DNA from: Tigheibacillus halophilus
GTDB taxonomy: Bacteria; Bacillota; Bacilli; Bacillales; Amphibacillaceae
Length of the DNA: 64,000 nt
Direction of reading: 5' to 3'
Assembly (NCBI RefSeq): GCF_042683165.1
Contig: NZ_JBHUIZ010000005.1
Location: 62,001 to 126,000, forward strand
A model generated the notes under the pieces. It ran no database searches. It worked only from the letters and a program-made list of their open reading frames with translations, and was not told where the DNA came from. Each line of letters opens with the position of its first letter. Position 1 is the first letter of the stretch. Positions 8,168 to 17,737 of the stretch are shown here, piece by piece. The position numbers and the translations under genes are program-made.

Positions 8168-8458
8168 TTAAGGTTTGTTAATATGACTATGATTTTCATT
8201 TGATACAAACGGCTCAACTAATTTAAGTTCTTTCATCAATTCATCCGAGGCATCTTTATTTATATAAAATAATTGATGAATTATATAGGATTGAGCCTCC
8301 TTGTTGTACTTTTCCAAGATTGAAACATTTCTTTTTGTGCCATTAAGTTTAGATATATAGTTGTTTTCTAAATCATTGAAAAACCAATCATAAATATTAA
8401 TCCCAAAATCATTTGTGTGATTTTTCATTTCTATAATATCCTCAATAGTCTGAGTCAT
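8168..8458 (-). CDS. Phage protein of unknown function with sequestered SD
   Basis: A 96-residue protein without recognised motifs, AT-richer than its neighbours and bracketed by its own terminator, which suggests an autonomously expressed accessory gene. The upstream sequence on the minus strand holds TCCCCTC, which is complementary to the GAGGGGA of its own Shine-Dalgarno region (arms at 8464-8470 and 8494-8500), so the SD can be closed in a hairpin. Confidence 0.6.
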   Translation of the reverse strand: MTQTIEDIIEMKNHTNDFGINIYDWFFNDLENNYISKLNGTKRNVSILEKYNKEAQSYIIHQLFYINKDASDELMKELKLVEPFVSNENHSHINKP

Positions 8459-8463
8459 TATTA

Positions 8464-8500
8464 AATCCCCTCCTAATCTACTACATTCGACAAGAGGGGA
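8464..8500 (-). promoter_or_regulatory. SD-sequestering hairpin
   Basis: Minus-strand TCCCCTC (8500-8494) can pair over 7 bp with GAGGGGA (8470-8464), which contains the SD of the 96-residue ORF. The loop is 23 nt. Free and closed forms would give on/off translation. Confidence 0.4.
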
Positions 8501-8514
8501 CCAAAGACCTGCTT

Positions 8515-8721
8515 TTATTTCTTTTTATTTTCTTTTTCCGCTTCCTCATCCAACCGCTTTACCTGTTCCTCTTTCATCTTGTCTAGTTCCTTATTTAGTT
8601 CTGCTAACTCGATGTCTTTTTGCTTTATCACAGCTTCATTGTATGCGATTGATCGTGACAATCCTGCTACTTGATTTGTTAAAGATTCCACCACGTCATT
8701 AAATTCGATTTTTTGTTCCAT
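8515..8721 (-). CDS. Small coiled-coil phage protein
   Basis: A 68-residue highly charged protein predicted to be one coiled coil (about 10-66, ending KENKKK). Its start codon overlaps the stop of the tail endopeptidase gene, so it is translated with the tail operon. Proteins of this kind lie behind tail-tip genes in many Bacillus prophages; function unknown. Confidence 0.65.
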   Translation of the reverse strand: MEQKIEFNDVVESLTNQVAGLSRSIAYNEAVIKQKDIELAELNKELDKMKEEQVKRLDEEAEKENKKK

Positions 8722-11156
8722 TAACTTACCCCCTCTAATTTATCAACCCTACTTAACACTTCTTGTTGGGATTTCAAAAGATACATAACGGCTTTGCTTA
8801 TATCCGTACCCTCTCCGCTATGAATTGGAGATTCCTGCATAAGATAAAATGCCGGATTGCCATTCTCGGTACGCCTAGATATGTCCAAATCATATATAAT
8901 CTTCGAAGCTTCATCTACTTGTGGGCGTAAAGACATTAAACTAAATGTTCCCGCTGCCGATGCGCCATTTTCTATTTTTCGGAATTCACTCCCCACAAAA
9001 CCTCGATAGGTTATCTCTCCGCCTTGATTGTTTCCAAGTTCATTGGTAGCACGAACCCAACCTCCTTCATTCGTTGCAAAGAATATATCTTTTGATCCGG
9101 TTATAGCACGAATTCCCGATGCTCTAAAAACATCAGGATTCACCTCTATGCTTGTGCTGCCACCGCTGGTGTTGTTCCAATATGGCGCAGTGTTGGAATT
9201 ACGTTTAGTAATGTTATTGACCTTGATGCTGCCCACATCAAACGTAGTGTCACCACCGCGGTTATAGTCTTTATCCACTACAGATAATGTTGCACCAGAC
9301 TTGGAAAATCGCAATCCTACACCAGGCTGCGTTTCTCTTGATCCGAACATCAAGAAACCATCATTAGTTCCATCAATTCGGTTGAACCAGAAATTACTAT
9401 TCCCAGATTCGTTCGACTTTGGCGTGATATAAACAACGGAATTCTTGCTATATATATCCACAGATTGATAAGAATCCAAAACAACGTGACTTAAATCAGA
9501 TCGCAACGCAACCGCTCCGCCATAACTGGACATTGTTATACCGTGAGCACCACTAGGTGAATATGTGGTATCCCACCATTCAATTGTGCCGGATGAGCCT
9601 GGTTGATCTAAATATTCTCCTTCTCCATCCATAAAAGTAGAGTCACCGTTAGGCATGATGTATCGAGATAAACCTCTTTTTTCATCACGTAATCTGATAT
9701 ATCCGTTTTCGAGTTTTATACTCGCTTCGTTGGTTGATGTTTGGCCTTTCCAAGTACGGGTATACGTTCCTGACTGTTCAAGCAAATCCCCTGAAATATA
9801 AACGTAATTCTTACCACTCCCACCACGAATAGCCACTTGATCGGCATTTAGTATTCCAGCAGTGATAACATCCGCCACAATTCCGTCAGCAGTAGCAGCA
9901 ACTGTAGCCGTTGCTCCACCGTCTGTAGAAATCATCCAACCAGCAGAGTTCAACCAAACTAGTTTGTTAGGGTCGTTCTTATCCTGCGCTATAATCCCTT
10001 GCACACCGTTTCCAGCATCTCCGAATATTAATTCTGTTTGTGCAGACTCCAACGCTTTAATAGCGTTCTGCTTCGCTTCTGGAAGTACGCTGAATGGAAG
10101 CTTTTTTCTTCCTGCAATTAAGTCGTTTATTTGTTTTGCGGCAGTGTTCATTTGTGATTGGTGGCGTTTTGTTAGCCCCTCACTACCAAAAGTGTTTGTA
10201 AGGTCTATCACTTTCCCACGCCAGTCCCTCGTCTTGGAATGAGCAACTACTCTTATTTCCTCATCAAGACCGATTCTTTCGTCAATCAAAAATACCCTAT
10301 CCCCCAATTCAGATTGGGCAATAGGATAACCTTGTTCCTGTAAGTCTTGCAGGTCGGCTGTTAGGCTGATTTTCAATGATTCATCAACAAGTGCTTTTAA
10401 CCTTGTATCCATTGTGTCTTTATCTTTAATATTGCCATCCGTTATTCTTGGAGCATGACGTATTCCTATAGTGGGTATTTTTGCAAGCGGTGAAGTGTAT
10501 TCCCGAAAAAGTTTAGCACTCTGCCAATCTTCCCCGCCTTCTCCGTCACCGTAATCACCATAACCCCTAGCATACGTCCACATCTCATTAGCATCTATTT
10601 CCTGTACGATGTTAGAAGCGTTCAGCCGATATCTGTACATGAACTGTGTATCACGACCAATTTGGTTTTCAAGATACACAATTTTACCTGATATACGAAA
10701 CTCGCATTTATACCGCTCTATAGCACGTTTGAAGGTTTCTAGTTTAGACTCGCCATCTCCAAATCCTTCCCACTCCACTGCATCGAACTGATCGGATAAT
10801 ACGAACGTAAATCCAGTATCAGCAAATATTTTTGTGAAAGCTTCCATTGCTGTCATGTGCTTGTCAATGCGTTCGTAAATCCTGTCATTATCCAAGACAT
10901 CAAAAAACAGCGGGATTGCCTTAATCTCCGCTGTCATTAAATCGCCTTTACCTTGGCGTTTGCAATATATGATTTTTTGTTCAACGTTATCATGGTCAAC
11001 CACATTCCACATTTCAGCTATATTCCCTATAAAAGGTTTATTAACCTTTGTGGCGTATATAGCAGCTGATAGCGACTGGTTGCCGTTTACTTCCCCTTCG
11101 TTCGTTGATGTGGCTTGTAAGGGGTATTCGTTGCCTTCTAGGTCTATGACGTGCAT
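8721..11156 (-). CDS. Tail-tip protein with prophage-endopeptidase N-terminus (Tal-like)
   Basis: An 811-residue protein. The N-terminal 340 residues resemble the prophage endopeptidase tail family (Tal), which forms the tail tip below Dit. The middle (about 380-470) contains the NADQVAIRGGSG segment found in siphovirus tail fibres, and the rest is beta-rich and receptor-side in character, ending in a short coiled coil (LKSQQEVLSRVDKLEG). It lies directly downstream of the SGNH tail protein and Dit. Confidence 0.85.
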   Translation of the reverse strand: MHVIDLEGNEYPLQATSTNEGEVNGNQSLSAAIYATKVNKPFIGNIAEMWNVVDHDNVEQKIIYCKRQGKGDLMTAEIKAIPLFFDVLDNDRIYERIDKHMTAMEAFTKIFADTGFTFVLSDQFDAVEWEGFGDGESKLETFKRAIERYKCEFRISGKIVYLENQIGRDTQFMYRYRLNASNIVQEIDANEMWTYARGYGDYGDGEGGEDWQSAKLFREYTSPLAKIPTIGIRHAPRITDGNIKDKDTMDTRLKALVDESLKISLTADLQDLQEQGYPIAQSELGDRVFLIDERIGLDEEIRVVAHSKTRDWRGKVIDLTNTFGSEGLTKRHQSQMNTAAKQINDLIAGRKKLPFSVLPEAKQNAIKALESAQTELIFGDAGNGVQGIIAQDKNDPNKLVWLNSAGWMISTDGGATATVAATADGIVADVITAGILNADQVAIRGGSGKNYVYISGDLLEQSGTYTRTWKGQTSTNEASIKLENGYIRLRDEKRGLSRYIMPNGDSTFMDGEGEYLDQPGSSGTIEWWDTTYSPSGAHGITMSSYGGAVALRSDLSHVVLDSYQSVDIYSKNSVVYITPKSNESGNSNFWFNRIDGTNDGFLMFGSRETQPGVGLRFSKSGATLSVVDKDYNRGGDTTFDVGSIKVNNITKRNSNTAPYWNNTSGGSTSIEVNPDVFRASGIRAITGSKDIFFATNEGGWVRATNELGNNQGGEITYRGFVGSEFRKIENGASAAGTFSLMSLRPQVDEASKIIYDLDISRRTENGNPAFYLMQESPIHSGEGTDISKAVMYLLKSQQEVLSRVDKLEGVS

Positions 11157-11186
11157 TTATTCACCTCCTCCGGTAATAGCGGATTT

Positions 11187-13565
11187 CTATGATACGCCTA
11201 TTGTTATAACCGAAGATCTGTCAGTTTTTCCTCCCCATTTTAAAGTGAACTGTTGGCCACTCACATCAAAAGAAACACCAGATAGACTCCGATATGAACT
11301 TGGACTAGATGCTATTTTAATTTCTTGTGTATCTACAATGGACCAATTATCGCCCACGGTTGTAGAACCAGGGATTACAGTATAAGTAAGCACATTTTGT
11401 CCCCAATTATGAACGGTTACCTTAATAGGTGGATTCTTCCACCAGCTGTTATTGTTCTCGCGTAAATCAAGCATATTTCGAAGCATCACCCAATCCATTT
11501 TTGACTCTGTTGTCGGTGTGCTTCCAGAAGCAGTTGTTCCAATAACAAATTCATATCTGCCTTTTCTTTTGGCCTTGATAAAATTCAACAGGTTCTGCTT
11601 GGAAATGAAATTGAGAGAGTAAAAATGAATATACGAATCGTTTGATTTGTTCTCGAGCGTAATCGTATGCCATCCTTTTTTGGCAATGTGAAGCGCTTTG
11701 CCATTAATATCAGTGAATCCCATTTCGGAGTATCCAAATGGTCCATAGTCAGCGCTGTAAAACCAATTGGCATCTGTTCCTTTTATTTCAACATCCACCA
11801 AAGTGTTTCGGTTAGCCCTTTGACCATAGTTTAAATGATCTGACCAATAGTTCGATTGTTGCTGCATACCCAATCCAAAATCAAGTGTGCATTTTAACGT
11901 ATTATTGTTACCCACGATGATGATGTTTGGCACTGCAATCAAGTCATCTGTTTCTGTATAAAACCCGAAAGTTATTTTGGCGCCAGCATGCAACATAGTC
12001 TTCGTTCCCCTACCGGCATCCATTTCCTCCGGCGTGGGGTAAGGCTGATCTCCGGACGATTCGCTTAGATATTCTATTGTTCCAGAACTGTAAACGACAG
12101 AATCAACCGCTCTTCTTCCAAGCAACTTGATACCGTCTGATGCTGTAATCGGGTTAATTATGGAACTTCCTGTCAATGCAGCAGCTATTCTGGATCCAAT
12201 GTAGTCATAACCTTTTCCTGTAAAATGAACGTTACCAGAATGACTGTCATATATCATGTTTTCAGTGGTTTCAACCATATCCATCACAGGGATGTTGTAT
12301 TCTTTCGCTAGTGAAATAACAACGTGTCTGTATGGTTGATACCCATAAGCTTTATCAGTTCCTGATTCTTCTATTAACGGTAAAGTAAGTAACATGACTG
12401 GATTCCCGCCAGATAGCTCTTTACCTATCAATCTTCGCATGTTGTTTGCAAATTGTTGCGGTGAAAAGGAATGGGAGTCGTTTGTTCCCAACATGATAAT
12501 TGTCAAATCAGCCGGTTCAAAATCCCAATGCTCATATGATAAAACCGCTGTATCGGAAGGGAAACCTTTATTAACGACAGTTACGTTATTATTGTATATC
12601 GCCTGTAATTTTTCCTGAAGGGATTCCGGGTAAGTGGTACTTGCCCTGTAATCGGAAATAATATCGCCATTATCTGCTTCTCCAATGGGCTCCCTTTTAT
12701 CAGCAGAATGATTATCCCATCCATAGGTAAGGGAATCACCCTTTGTGATAATCTTGATATCCTGCTTGCTATGCAGTTTTTTAATTAAATTCCCGAATTT
12801 CCCTGTCTGCAAGCCAAACGACGCTTGTTTTTGTAGAATATCCGCAGTTTCTAAAGATGAAGGGGTCCAATAACTCACCTGGGTTCCGTCCTCCAACTTC
12901 ATCTTTATTGTCCCGCCAAACAGGTAATACTGTTGTGTATTAACCCTGACGTATTTGACATTGGCGGGAACAGAAAAGGTGAAAGGTGGTTCATCTGTTT
13001 TCAAGCCATATTTATCAACCAAGTTCTTTTCCCCATCATACAAAAATATCCTGCAATCTATCTCATTGCTTTTTTCTCCATCGATACTAAAAGTGTACTG
13101 TCCCTCTTGTACAGGTATAAAATCAGAGGAAGCGTCATGCGAATCACTTCCGGAGTTATCAACGTATTCGCCAGTAGACCAAGAAATATACCCTTCTTTA
13201 ATGCGTTCGATTAGGTTTTCGCTTGGTTTTCGTAATACCTGTGCTGTAAGTCTTTTATCAACTTCATTAACCGGACCTGCATCAATCTGCTGTATTTCTT
13301 TCCAATCACCATCACTGAATCGATAAACCTTTCCTGTGTCTCTCGATTGTCGTGTCTCCCCTTGTTCAGCATCAGATGGTAAATCATCCATTGTCTCCAC
13401 AGGTTCTTTCCATTCAAGCTTTGCGCTATCCACTATTTCGGCGTAAACTGCATCTGTGATAGAACCAGCTATGTCATTAACCTTTTCAAACAATGTTGTA
13501 TAGTTGCTTTCATGAGCGTCCCTTTGCTCCCTATCCATCGCATTTCCTATATGTTTTTGTTCCAT
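11187..13565 (-). CDS. Tail protein with SGNH/GDSL hydrolase domain
   Basis: A 792-residue protein. Residues 1-110 form a coiled tail-attachment region (MEQKHIGNAMDREQRD). A carbohydrate-binding-like beta domain follows, then an SGNH hydrolase core: GDSL (about 276-279), GTND (about 360-363) and the His motif NVHFTGKGYD (His about 447). The C-terminal 300 residues look beta-rich. Such enzymes deacylate cell-wall polymers or polysaccharide. The start at 13565 has GGGGTG upstream and replaces a 28-codon extension without SD. Confidence 0.85.
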   Translation of the reverse strand: MEQKHIGNAMDREQRDAHESNYTTLFEKVNDIAGSITDAVYAEIVDSAKLEWKEPVETMDDLPSDAEQGETRQSRDTGKVYRFSDGDWKEIQQIDAGPVNEVDKRLTAQVLRKPSENLIERIKEGYISWSTGEYVDNSGSDSHDASSDFIPVQEGQYTFSIDGEKSNEIDCRIFLYDGEKNLVDKYGLKTDEPPFTFSVPANVKYVRVNTQQYYLFGGTIKMKLEDGTQVSYWTPSSLETADILQKQASFGLQTGKFGNLIKKLHSKQDIKIITKGDSLTYGWDNHSADKREPIGEADNGDIISDYRASTTYPESLQEKLQAIYNNNVTVVNKGFPSDTAVLSYEHWDFEPADLTIIMLGTNDSHSFSPQQFANNMRRLIGKELSGGNPVMLLTLPLIEESGTDKAYGYQPYRHVVISLAKEYNIPVMDMVETTENMIYDSHSGNVHFTGKGYDYIGSRIAAALTGSSIINPITASDGIKLLGRRAVDSVVYSSGTIEYLSESSGDQPYPTPEEMDAGRGTKTMLHAGAKITFGFYTETDDLIAVPNIIIVGNNNTLKCTLDFGLGMQQQSNYWSDHLNYGQRANRNTLVDVEIKGTDANWFYSADYGPFGYSEMGFTDINGKALHIAKKGWHTITLENKSNDSYIHFYSLNFISKQNLLNFIKAKRKGRYEFVIGTTASGSTPTTESKMDWVMLRNMLDLRENNNSWWKNPPIKVTVHNWGQNVLTYTVIPGSTTVGDNWSIVDTQEIKIASSPSSYRSLSGVSFDVSGQQFTLKWGGKTDRSSVITIGVS

Positions 13566-13576
13566 GCTGTCACCCC

Positions 13577-14497
13577 TTACAAATAATAAAAAGGCATATC
13601 GAATGAAACCTTCGCACTCGATGCGCCTTTTATCGTGAACTGATTCCATCCGGGAACCAATGTTATAAATTTTCTGTTCGTCTTTCTGAAGTACTGTAAT
13701 CCGTTATTTGTGATATTCGGGCCATCTAATACGATAGTTTTATCACTGCCCACACCTTCATTGACACGAAACGTATCTCCGGTGGTTGTATTGGTTAATT
13801 CCAGATAACTAGACGATCCTAAAACATCACTGATGGTTATTTTTAATTCTTCTTCAAACGGATGATGCAATGGGACATTCCCAGCATTGTATATCCTGAA
13901 TGATGTGCCGGTGTGCGTGTACTGGTGGGATTCATCTTCGTATAGTAATCCCATTCCATATGCCCATATACCAGAGTCATAGGTTAAGCCATTTTTATCA
14001 ATGTCTGCTGTGGTGCCGATGGACTCGGCGAATGGTAAATTGGTTGTTTCAAATACTAATTCACCATCACCGTATTTGAGCATCTGTTCTAATTCGAAAG
14101 TGTTCTGCAATCGAACCAAATACCGTTTTCCGCCGACATACATGTTGCTGGATTCTTCACTGTTTTTCGCCGGTTCATGTAGATCAACAAATGAATAAGC
14201 CTGATATTTAGAACGTCGCAATTCCCTGATATAAAACGGACGCTTATCCAAAATTAAAGAGAACAGTTTATCGCGCAACAATGGGTAATCCATTAAATCG
14301 TACGCTTTCATCGTAAAGGGGACGGAAATTGTACGATTGCCAAACACAGCGCCGTAATCAATATTTCCATCCCCGCCGTCAACCTGTTGATATTCCGGAC
14401 TGATCTCTATAGATGATACTTTGAAATCATGCGCAATGATGCCGTATTCCTCTAATGTGAAGGTTTCGCCGCTTGGCTTATATATTTGCGCGTCCAT
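13577..14497 (-). CDS. Distal tail protein (Dit)
   Basis: A 306-residue protein of the siphovirus tail-component family: N-terminal YGIIAHDFKVSSIEISPEY and a C-terminal galectin-like half (NAGNVPLHHPFE ... FRKTNRKFITLVPGWNQ). Dit forms the hexameric hub between the tail tube and the tip. The ATG at 14497 has GGAGG at 8 nt; an upstream TTG is too close to that SD. It lies immediately after the tape measure gene. Confidence 0.9.
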   Translation of the reverse strand: MDAQIYKPSGETFTLEEYGIIAHDFKVSSIEISPEYQQVDGGDGNIDYGAVFGNRTISVPFTMKAYDLMDYPLLRDKLFSLILDKRPFYIRELRRSKYQAYSFVDLHEPAKNSEESSNMYVGGKRYLVRLQNTFELEQMLKYGDGELVFETTNLPFAESIGTTADIDKNGLTYDSGIWAYGMGLLYEDESHQYTHTGTSFRIYNAGNVPLHHPFEEELKITISDVLGSSSYLELTNTTTGDTFRVNEGVGSDKTIVLDGPNITNNGLQYFRKTNRKFITLVPGWNQFTIKGASSAKVSFDMPFYYL

Positions 14498-14499
14498 CG

Positions 14500-17001
14500 T
14501 CAAAACCTCCTTATCTGTGCATCTACCGCGTTATTTTCGTTAACATACGCTCTGACAGCTTCTTTGTTATCGTACACGTTTACCACGATAGGTTGCTTAC
14601 CTACCGTTACATTGCTTTGTATATCACTTGTAATGCGCTTATTGGCCATTCTGTTTATACTTGCGACTTGCCCTCCAATGTCCGGCGAAGTTATATCTGG
14701 CAACGCAACTAAACGGTTCATTTGTTTTTGTACTTGGGGTAATGCGTGTCTAATACTGTCTCCAATAGTCCCTCCGAAATTAAGTCTATTTAAATCTCGT
14801 AACGGTCCCTCTTTAGCTGGGGAAAATGGCAAGAAATTACGTATCTTAGAAGTAACTGTTCCAATAGCTTCTTTTACCTTTCCAATGCCATCTTGAACAC
14901 CATCGGCGATTGTCCCGGCTATATTACTGCCAGCACTAAAGAATCGGTCTTTCATAGCAGTTACTTTTTCTAAGGCACCCGACATCCCTTTTGACACTGC
15001 CCCCTTAACGCTTTCGAACTTCTCTGATACTGCACCTTTCATTTTTCCGAATTTATCTTTTACAGATGAAAGTATCTTTCCCGCAAATTCGACCGTTTTA
15101 GACTTCGCCTGTGACCATTTGTCGGATATTGTGCTTTTAATGGATGACATCTTTTCTGATACAGCAGATTTCGCCTGATTGAACTTATCAGCAGCCGCCG
15201 TCTTAATATTTGATACAGCCGTCACTGTTGCGTCTTTAGCTTGATTCCATTTATCAGACACGTATCCTTTCACTTGCCCCATAACGCTGCTAACTTTGTC
15301 TTTCATCGCGTTGAATTTATCAACTGCACCTTGATAAAGTTCAGATACTTTTTTGACCACGGCGTCTTTCATTTCACCGAATTTCTGTTTCACTCCGTTG
15401 TATAAATCGGTTGCTTTTTTGCCAGCATTAGTGAATAAGTCTCCAAAGAAACCAATTACTTTTTTAACCATATTCCATATAATCTTCGGTCCTTCGGTAA
15501 ACAACTTAGTAAACCAATCGATTATGGCGTTTACTGTATCTGGTATAATAGAGTGACCAACCAGCACATCCCACAGATTTTTAAAGAACCCGATGATTGT
15601 CTCCACGAATGTACTAATAAAGTTAACAACACCATCCCACAATCCCTTAACAACAGATATCGAATCTTCCGTTGCTTGCTTCCAATAATCGAGCGCTCCG
15701 GAAAAATCGCCCGTAAACAATGCATAAATCGCTTTACCGACGTTAACGAACATGTCGATCAAGTCAAAAAATGCCTTTATTATAGGACCTACAGATGCTA
15801 CAATTGCCGAAAACCAAGCACTCATCTCTCCAAACGCAACTATAAGTGAACCCATTATTACCGCTGCGACCATTTTTATAATCGGCCATAAACTTTCAAA
15901 AAGATTGCCTATTGATTCCATTATTGGACCGACCGAATCTAAAAGAGTTTGAAAAGAATTTTTCATACTATCAAAGATTGGTGAAAGGATCTCTTTGAAC
16001 TTCTCAATTTTGTCTTTTAAACTGTCCCACAAATCTCCAACAGGCCCTATATATTCTTGTGCTGCATCATACCATCCTTTTATTTTGTTAATAACCGCGG
16101 GTATTCCCTTTGCTATTCCTGACAACACTGATTCAAACTTGTCCCCGAAGGACTTAACCATAGCACGCATATCTGGCAATCCATTACTTGTTAGCATGTC
16201 ATCGATGCTTGTGATAATGTTGGCTACACCACGAGCAACTGCTGTTTTCATGTTAGCGAAGGTGCTTCCCCAGGTAGCCCCAGCATCTTTGGCTGCACCT
16301 TTAATCTTAATGACACCATTTGTGCCTTCCATCATGGCTGTTGATACTGTATCAATAAAATCATCGGCTGATATACTACCGTTCGACAACGCTTTTTGTA
16401 CTTCATCCGCATTTTTGCCAGTTGCTTTGGCATACATGCCTACAGCATCAATGCCGGCATCAAATAGTCTGTTAAGCTGGTCCATGCCAACCGTGCCTTT
16501 GGTTTTCATCTTAGCCAGCGCATCCGTAACGTTAGCGAATTGCTCCTGCGAACCGTCACCATAGAAGGCTACGGCATCCCCCCAGGCTTCCACATACTTT
16601 GTCGCTTTATCTACGGTTGATCCGCGCGTAACAAAATTCTGCACAGCTTGTGCCGCGCCGTCTAGCGTATACCCCGTGCCTGTTACAATCTCGTTGGTTT
16701 TGTCCAGCGCTTTATTCGTTTCTGATGTACTTCCGGTGACAGCTTTCATAACTCGCTCGAATTGTTCAAACGTGTCAATGCGCTTGGTAGCGCCGGTGAC
16801 CGACTCTCTAACCATGTCGAAACCTTTTTTGGCGACATAGAGGATACCAGCAGCCTTTAAAAATCCTTTAATGCCAGATGACGCCTTATCAACATGTCCT
16901 TTAAATCCGTCTACTTGGGTAGATGCATTTTTAAATGCAGATGCAAACTTATCGGCGCCAGTGGCTTTTAAATATGCTTCTACGGAATATGTTTCGGCAA
17001 T
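14500..17001 (-). CDS. Tape measure protein, apparent ATT start
   Basis: An 833-residue protein. The N-terminal TMP domain contains the stretch NRLFDAGIDAVGMYAKATGK. Central hydrophobic helices follow, then a long repeat region with SDKWNQAKD / SDKWSQAKSK type units. It sets tail length and enters the host envelope with the DNA. The first ATG in frame (16815) cuts off 62 residues (AETYSVEAYLKATGADKF...) that look like the usual N-terminus of this family. In that frame GGGAGGT is followed 7 nt later by ATT, with no ATG, GTG or TTG between the preceding TGA and this codon. Confidence 0.9.
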   Translation of the reverse strand: MAETYSVEAYLKATGADKFASAFKNASTQVDGFKGHVDKASSGIKGFLKAAGILYVAKKGFDMVRESVTGATKRIDTFEQFERVMKAVTGSTSETNKALDKTNEIVTGTGYTLDGAAQAVQNFVTRGSTVDKATKYVEAWGDAVAFYGDGSQEQFANVTDALAKMKTKGTVGMDQLNRLFDAGIDAVGMYAKATGKNADEVQKALSNGSISADDFIDTVSTAMMEGTNGVIKIKGAAKDAGATWGSTFANMKTAVARGVANIITSIDDMLTSNGLPDMRAMVKSFGDKFESVLSGIAKGIPAVINKIKGWYDAAQEYIGPVGDLWDSLKDKIEKFKEILSPIFDSMKNSFQTLLDSVGPIMESIGNLFESLWPIIKMVAAVIMGSLIVAFGEMSAWFSAIVASVGPIIKAFFDLIDMFVNVGKAIYALFTGDFSGALDYWKQATEDSISVVKGLWDGVVNFISTFVETIIGFFKNLWDVLVGHSIIPDTVNAIIDWFTKLFTEGPKIIWNMVKKVIGFFGDLFTNAGKKATDLYNGVKQKFGEMKDAVVKKVSELYQGAVDKFNAMKDKVSSVMGQVKGYVSDKWNQAKDATVTAVSNIKTAAADKFNQAKSAVSEKMSSIKSTISDKWSQAKSKTVEFAGKILSSVKDKFGKMKGAVSEKFESVKGAVSKGMSGALEKVTAMKDRFFSAGSNIAGTIADGVQDGIGKVKEAIGTVTSKIRNFLPFSPAKEGPLRDLNRLNFGGTIGDSIRHALPQVQKQMNRLVALPDITSPDIGGQVASINRMANKRITSDIQSNVTVGKQPIVVNVYDNKEAVRAYVNENNAVDAQIRRF

Positions 17002-17006
17002 AACGA

Positions 17007-17423
17007 TTACCTCCCTTCACGATTTAATTTGGCGGCAATTCTTGCCATTCGTTTCATTCGTGGCGAAATAGACTTCTGTTTTGGTTTTTCAACTTGCTTC
17101 AGTGATTTTTCGTAATTAAAAAAGTCCTCGTATTTTTTGAATACAGGAACTTGTTTTTTACCAGATTCTTTTGTGGCAGTTACTTGGTGGTTCAACCATG
17201 CCTGCATATGCATTTCATGTTGTTTATCCACTTGTGACAGATTAAATGCCTGCATCTTCATTTCGTACTCATACAGACTCATATCCTCAATTTCGGATAA
17301 ATGTTTATATCCCAAGTAGCGAAAACAGTTTAATATTATGCCTTCGTAGGTTTCTTTTGATTGGTTTTTGTATCGTTCGGGGCGTTTTTGAATGCTTTTT
17401 CCGTCTCCTGGACGACCGGAGAC
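17007..17423 (-). CDS. Tail assembly chaperone, frameshift extension (gpT-like)
   Basis: This minus-1 frame is open without a stop from the GGGAAAG site to the TAA at 17007 and adds 138 residues to the first 98 of the upstream chaperone, giving a fusion of about 236 residues. Its conserved-looking part begins upstream of the only possible independent start (TTG at 17315): KETYEGIILNCFRYLGYKHL, so it is probably made only as a fusion. The GT-type fusion binds tail tube and tape measure during assembly and is absent from virions. Confidence 0.8.
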   Translation of the reverse strand, partial: VSGRPGDGKSIQKRPERYKNQSKETYEGIILNCFRYLGYKHLSEIEDMSLYEYEMKMQAFNLSQVDKQHEMHMQAWLNHQVTATKESGKKQVPVFKKYEDFFNYEKSLKQVEKPKQKSISPRMKRMARIAAKLNREGR

Positions 17424-17716
17424 TTTCCCATTTCACTCTTAACCTGTTCAAACAACTTTTTGAGTCCGCCTTCTCTTTCGGCATAATCCTCAATCGCATC
17501 GTCTACATCGTCCTGGTGGTATTCGCTTTTGGTCGCTGCATCGATAATGTCAGAAAGGACAGATACATTTTTTTGTTCTAATCCCAAGAGTGCATTGACC
17601 ACACCCATACCAAATTGCATGCCCTCATAATCGATCTTGTGCTTTTCATCCATGATACGGCAGAATTTCACACCAAATTTTAGTTTTACATCTTTACCAT
17701 TGATTTTCATTTCCAT
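17336..17716 (-). CDS. Tail assembly chaperone (gpG-like, TAC family)
   Basis: A 126-residue protein starting MEMKINGKDVKLKFGVKFCR, typical of the phage tail assembly chaperone families of Gram-positive siphophages, with an acidic middle part and a basic, low-complexity tail. It lies between the major tail protein and tape measure genes, the normal place. Codons 96-98 (ATG GGA AAG) contain the slippery heptamer from which the longer product arises. Confidence 0.85.
   Translation of the reverse strand: MEMKINGKDVKLKFGVKFCRIMDEKHKIDYEGMQFGMGVVNALLGLEQKNVSVLSDIIDAATKSEYHQDDVDDAIEDYAEREGGLKKLFEQVKSEMGKSPVVQETEKAFKNAPNDTKTNQKKPTKA
17423..17429 (-). other. Programmed -1 frameshift site GGGAAAG
   Basis: G GGA AAG in the chaperone frame is the same heptamer used by phage lambda for gpG-gpGT. 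After slippage the new frame is open for 138 codons. Confidence 0.8.
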
Positions 17717-17737
17717 GTACGTTTATCCCCTTTCAAA

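Noticed and set aside
17305..17499. 64-residue frame over the end of the chaperone gene
   Set aside because: It is the +1 frame, basic and without family pattern; the conserved extension is in the -1 frame.
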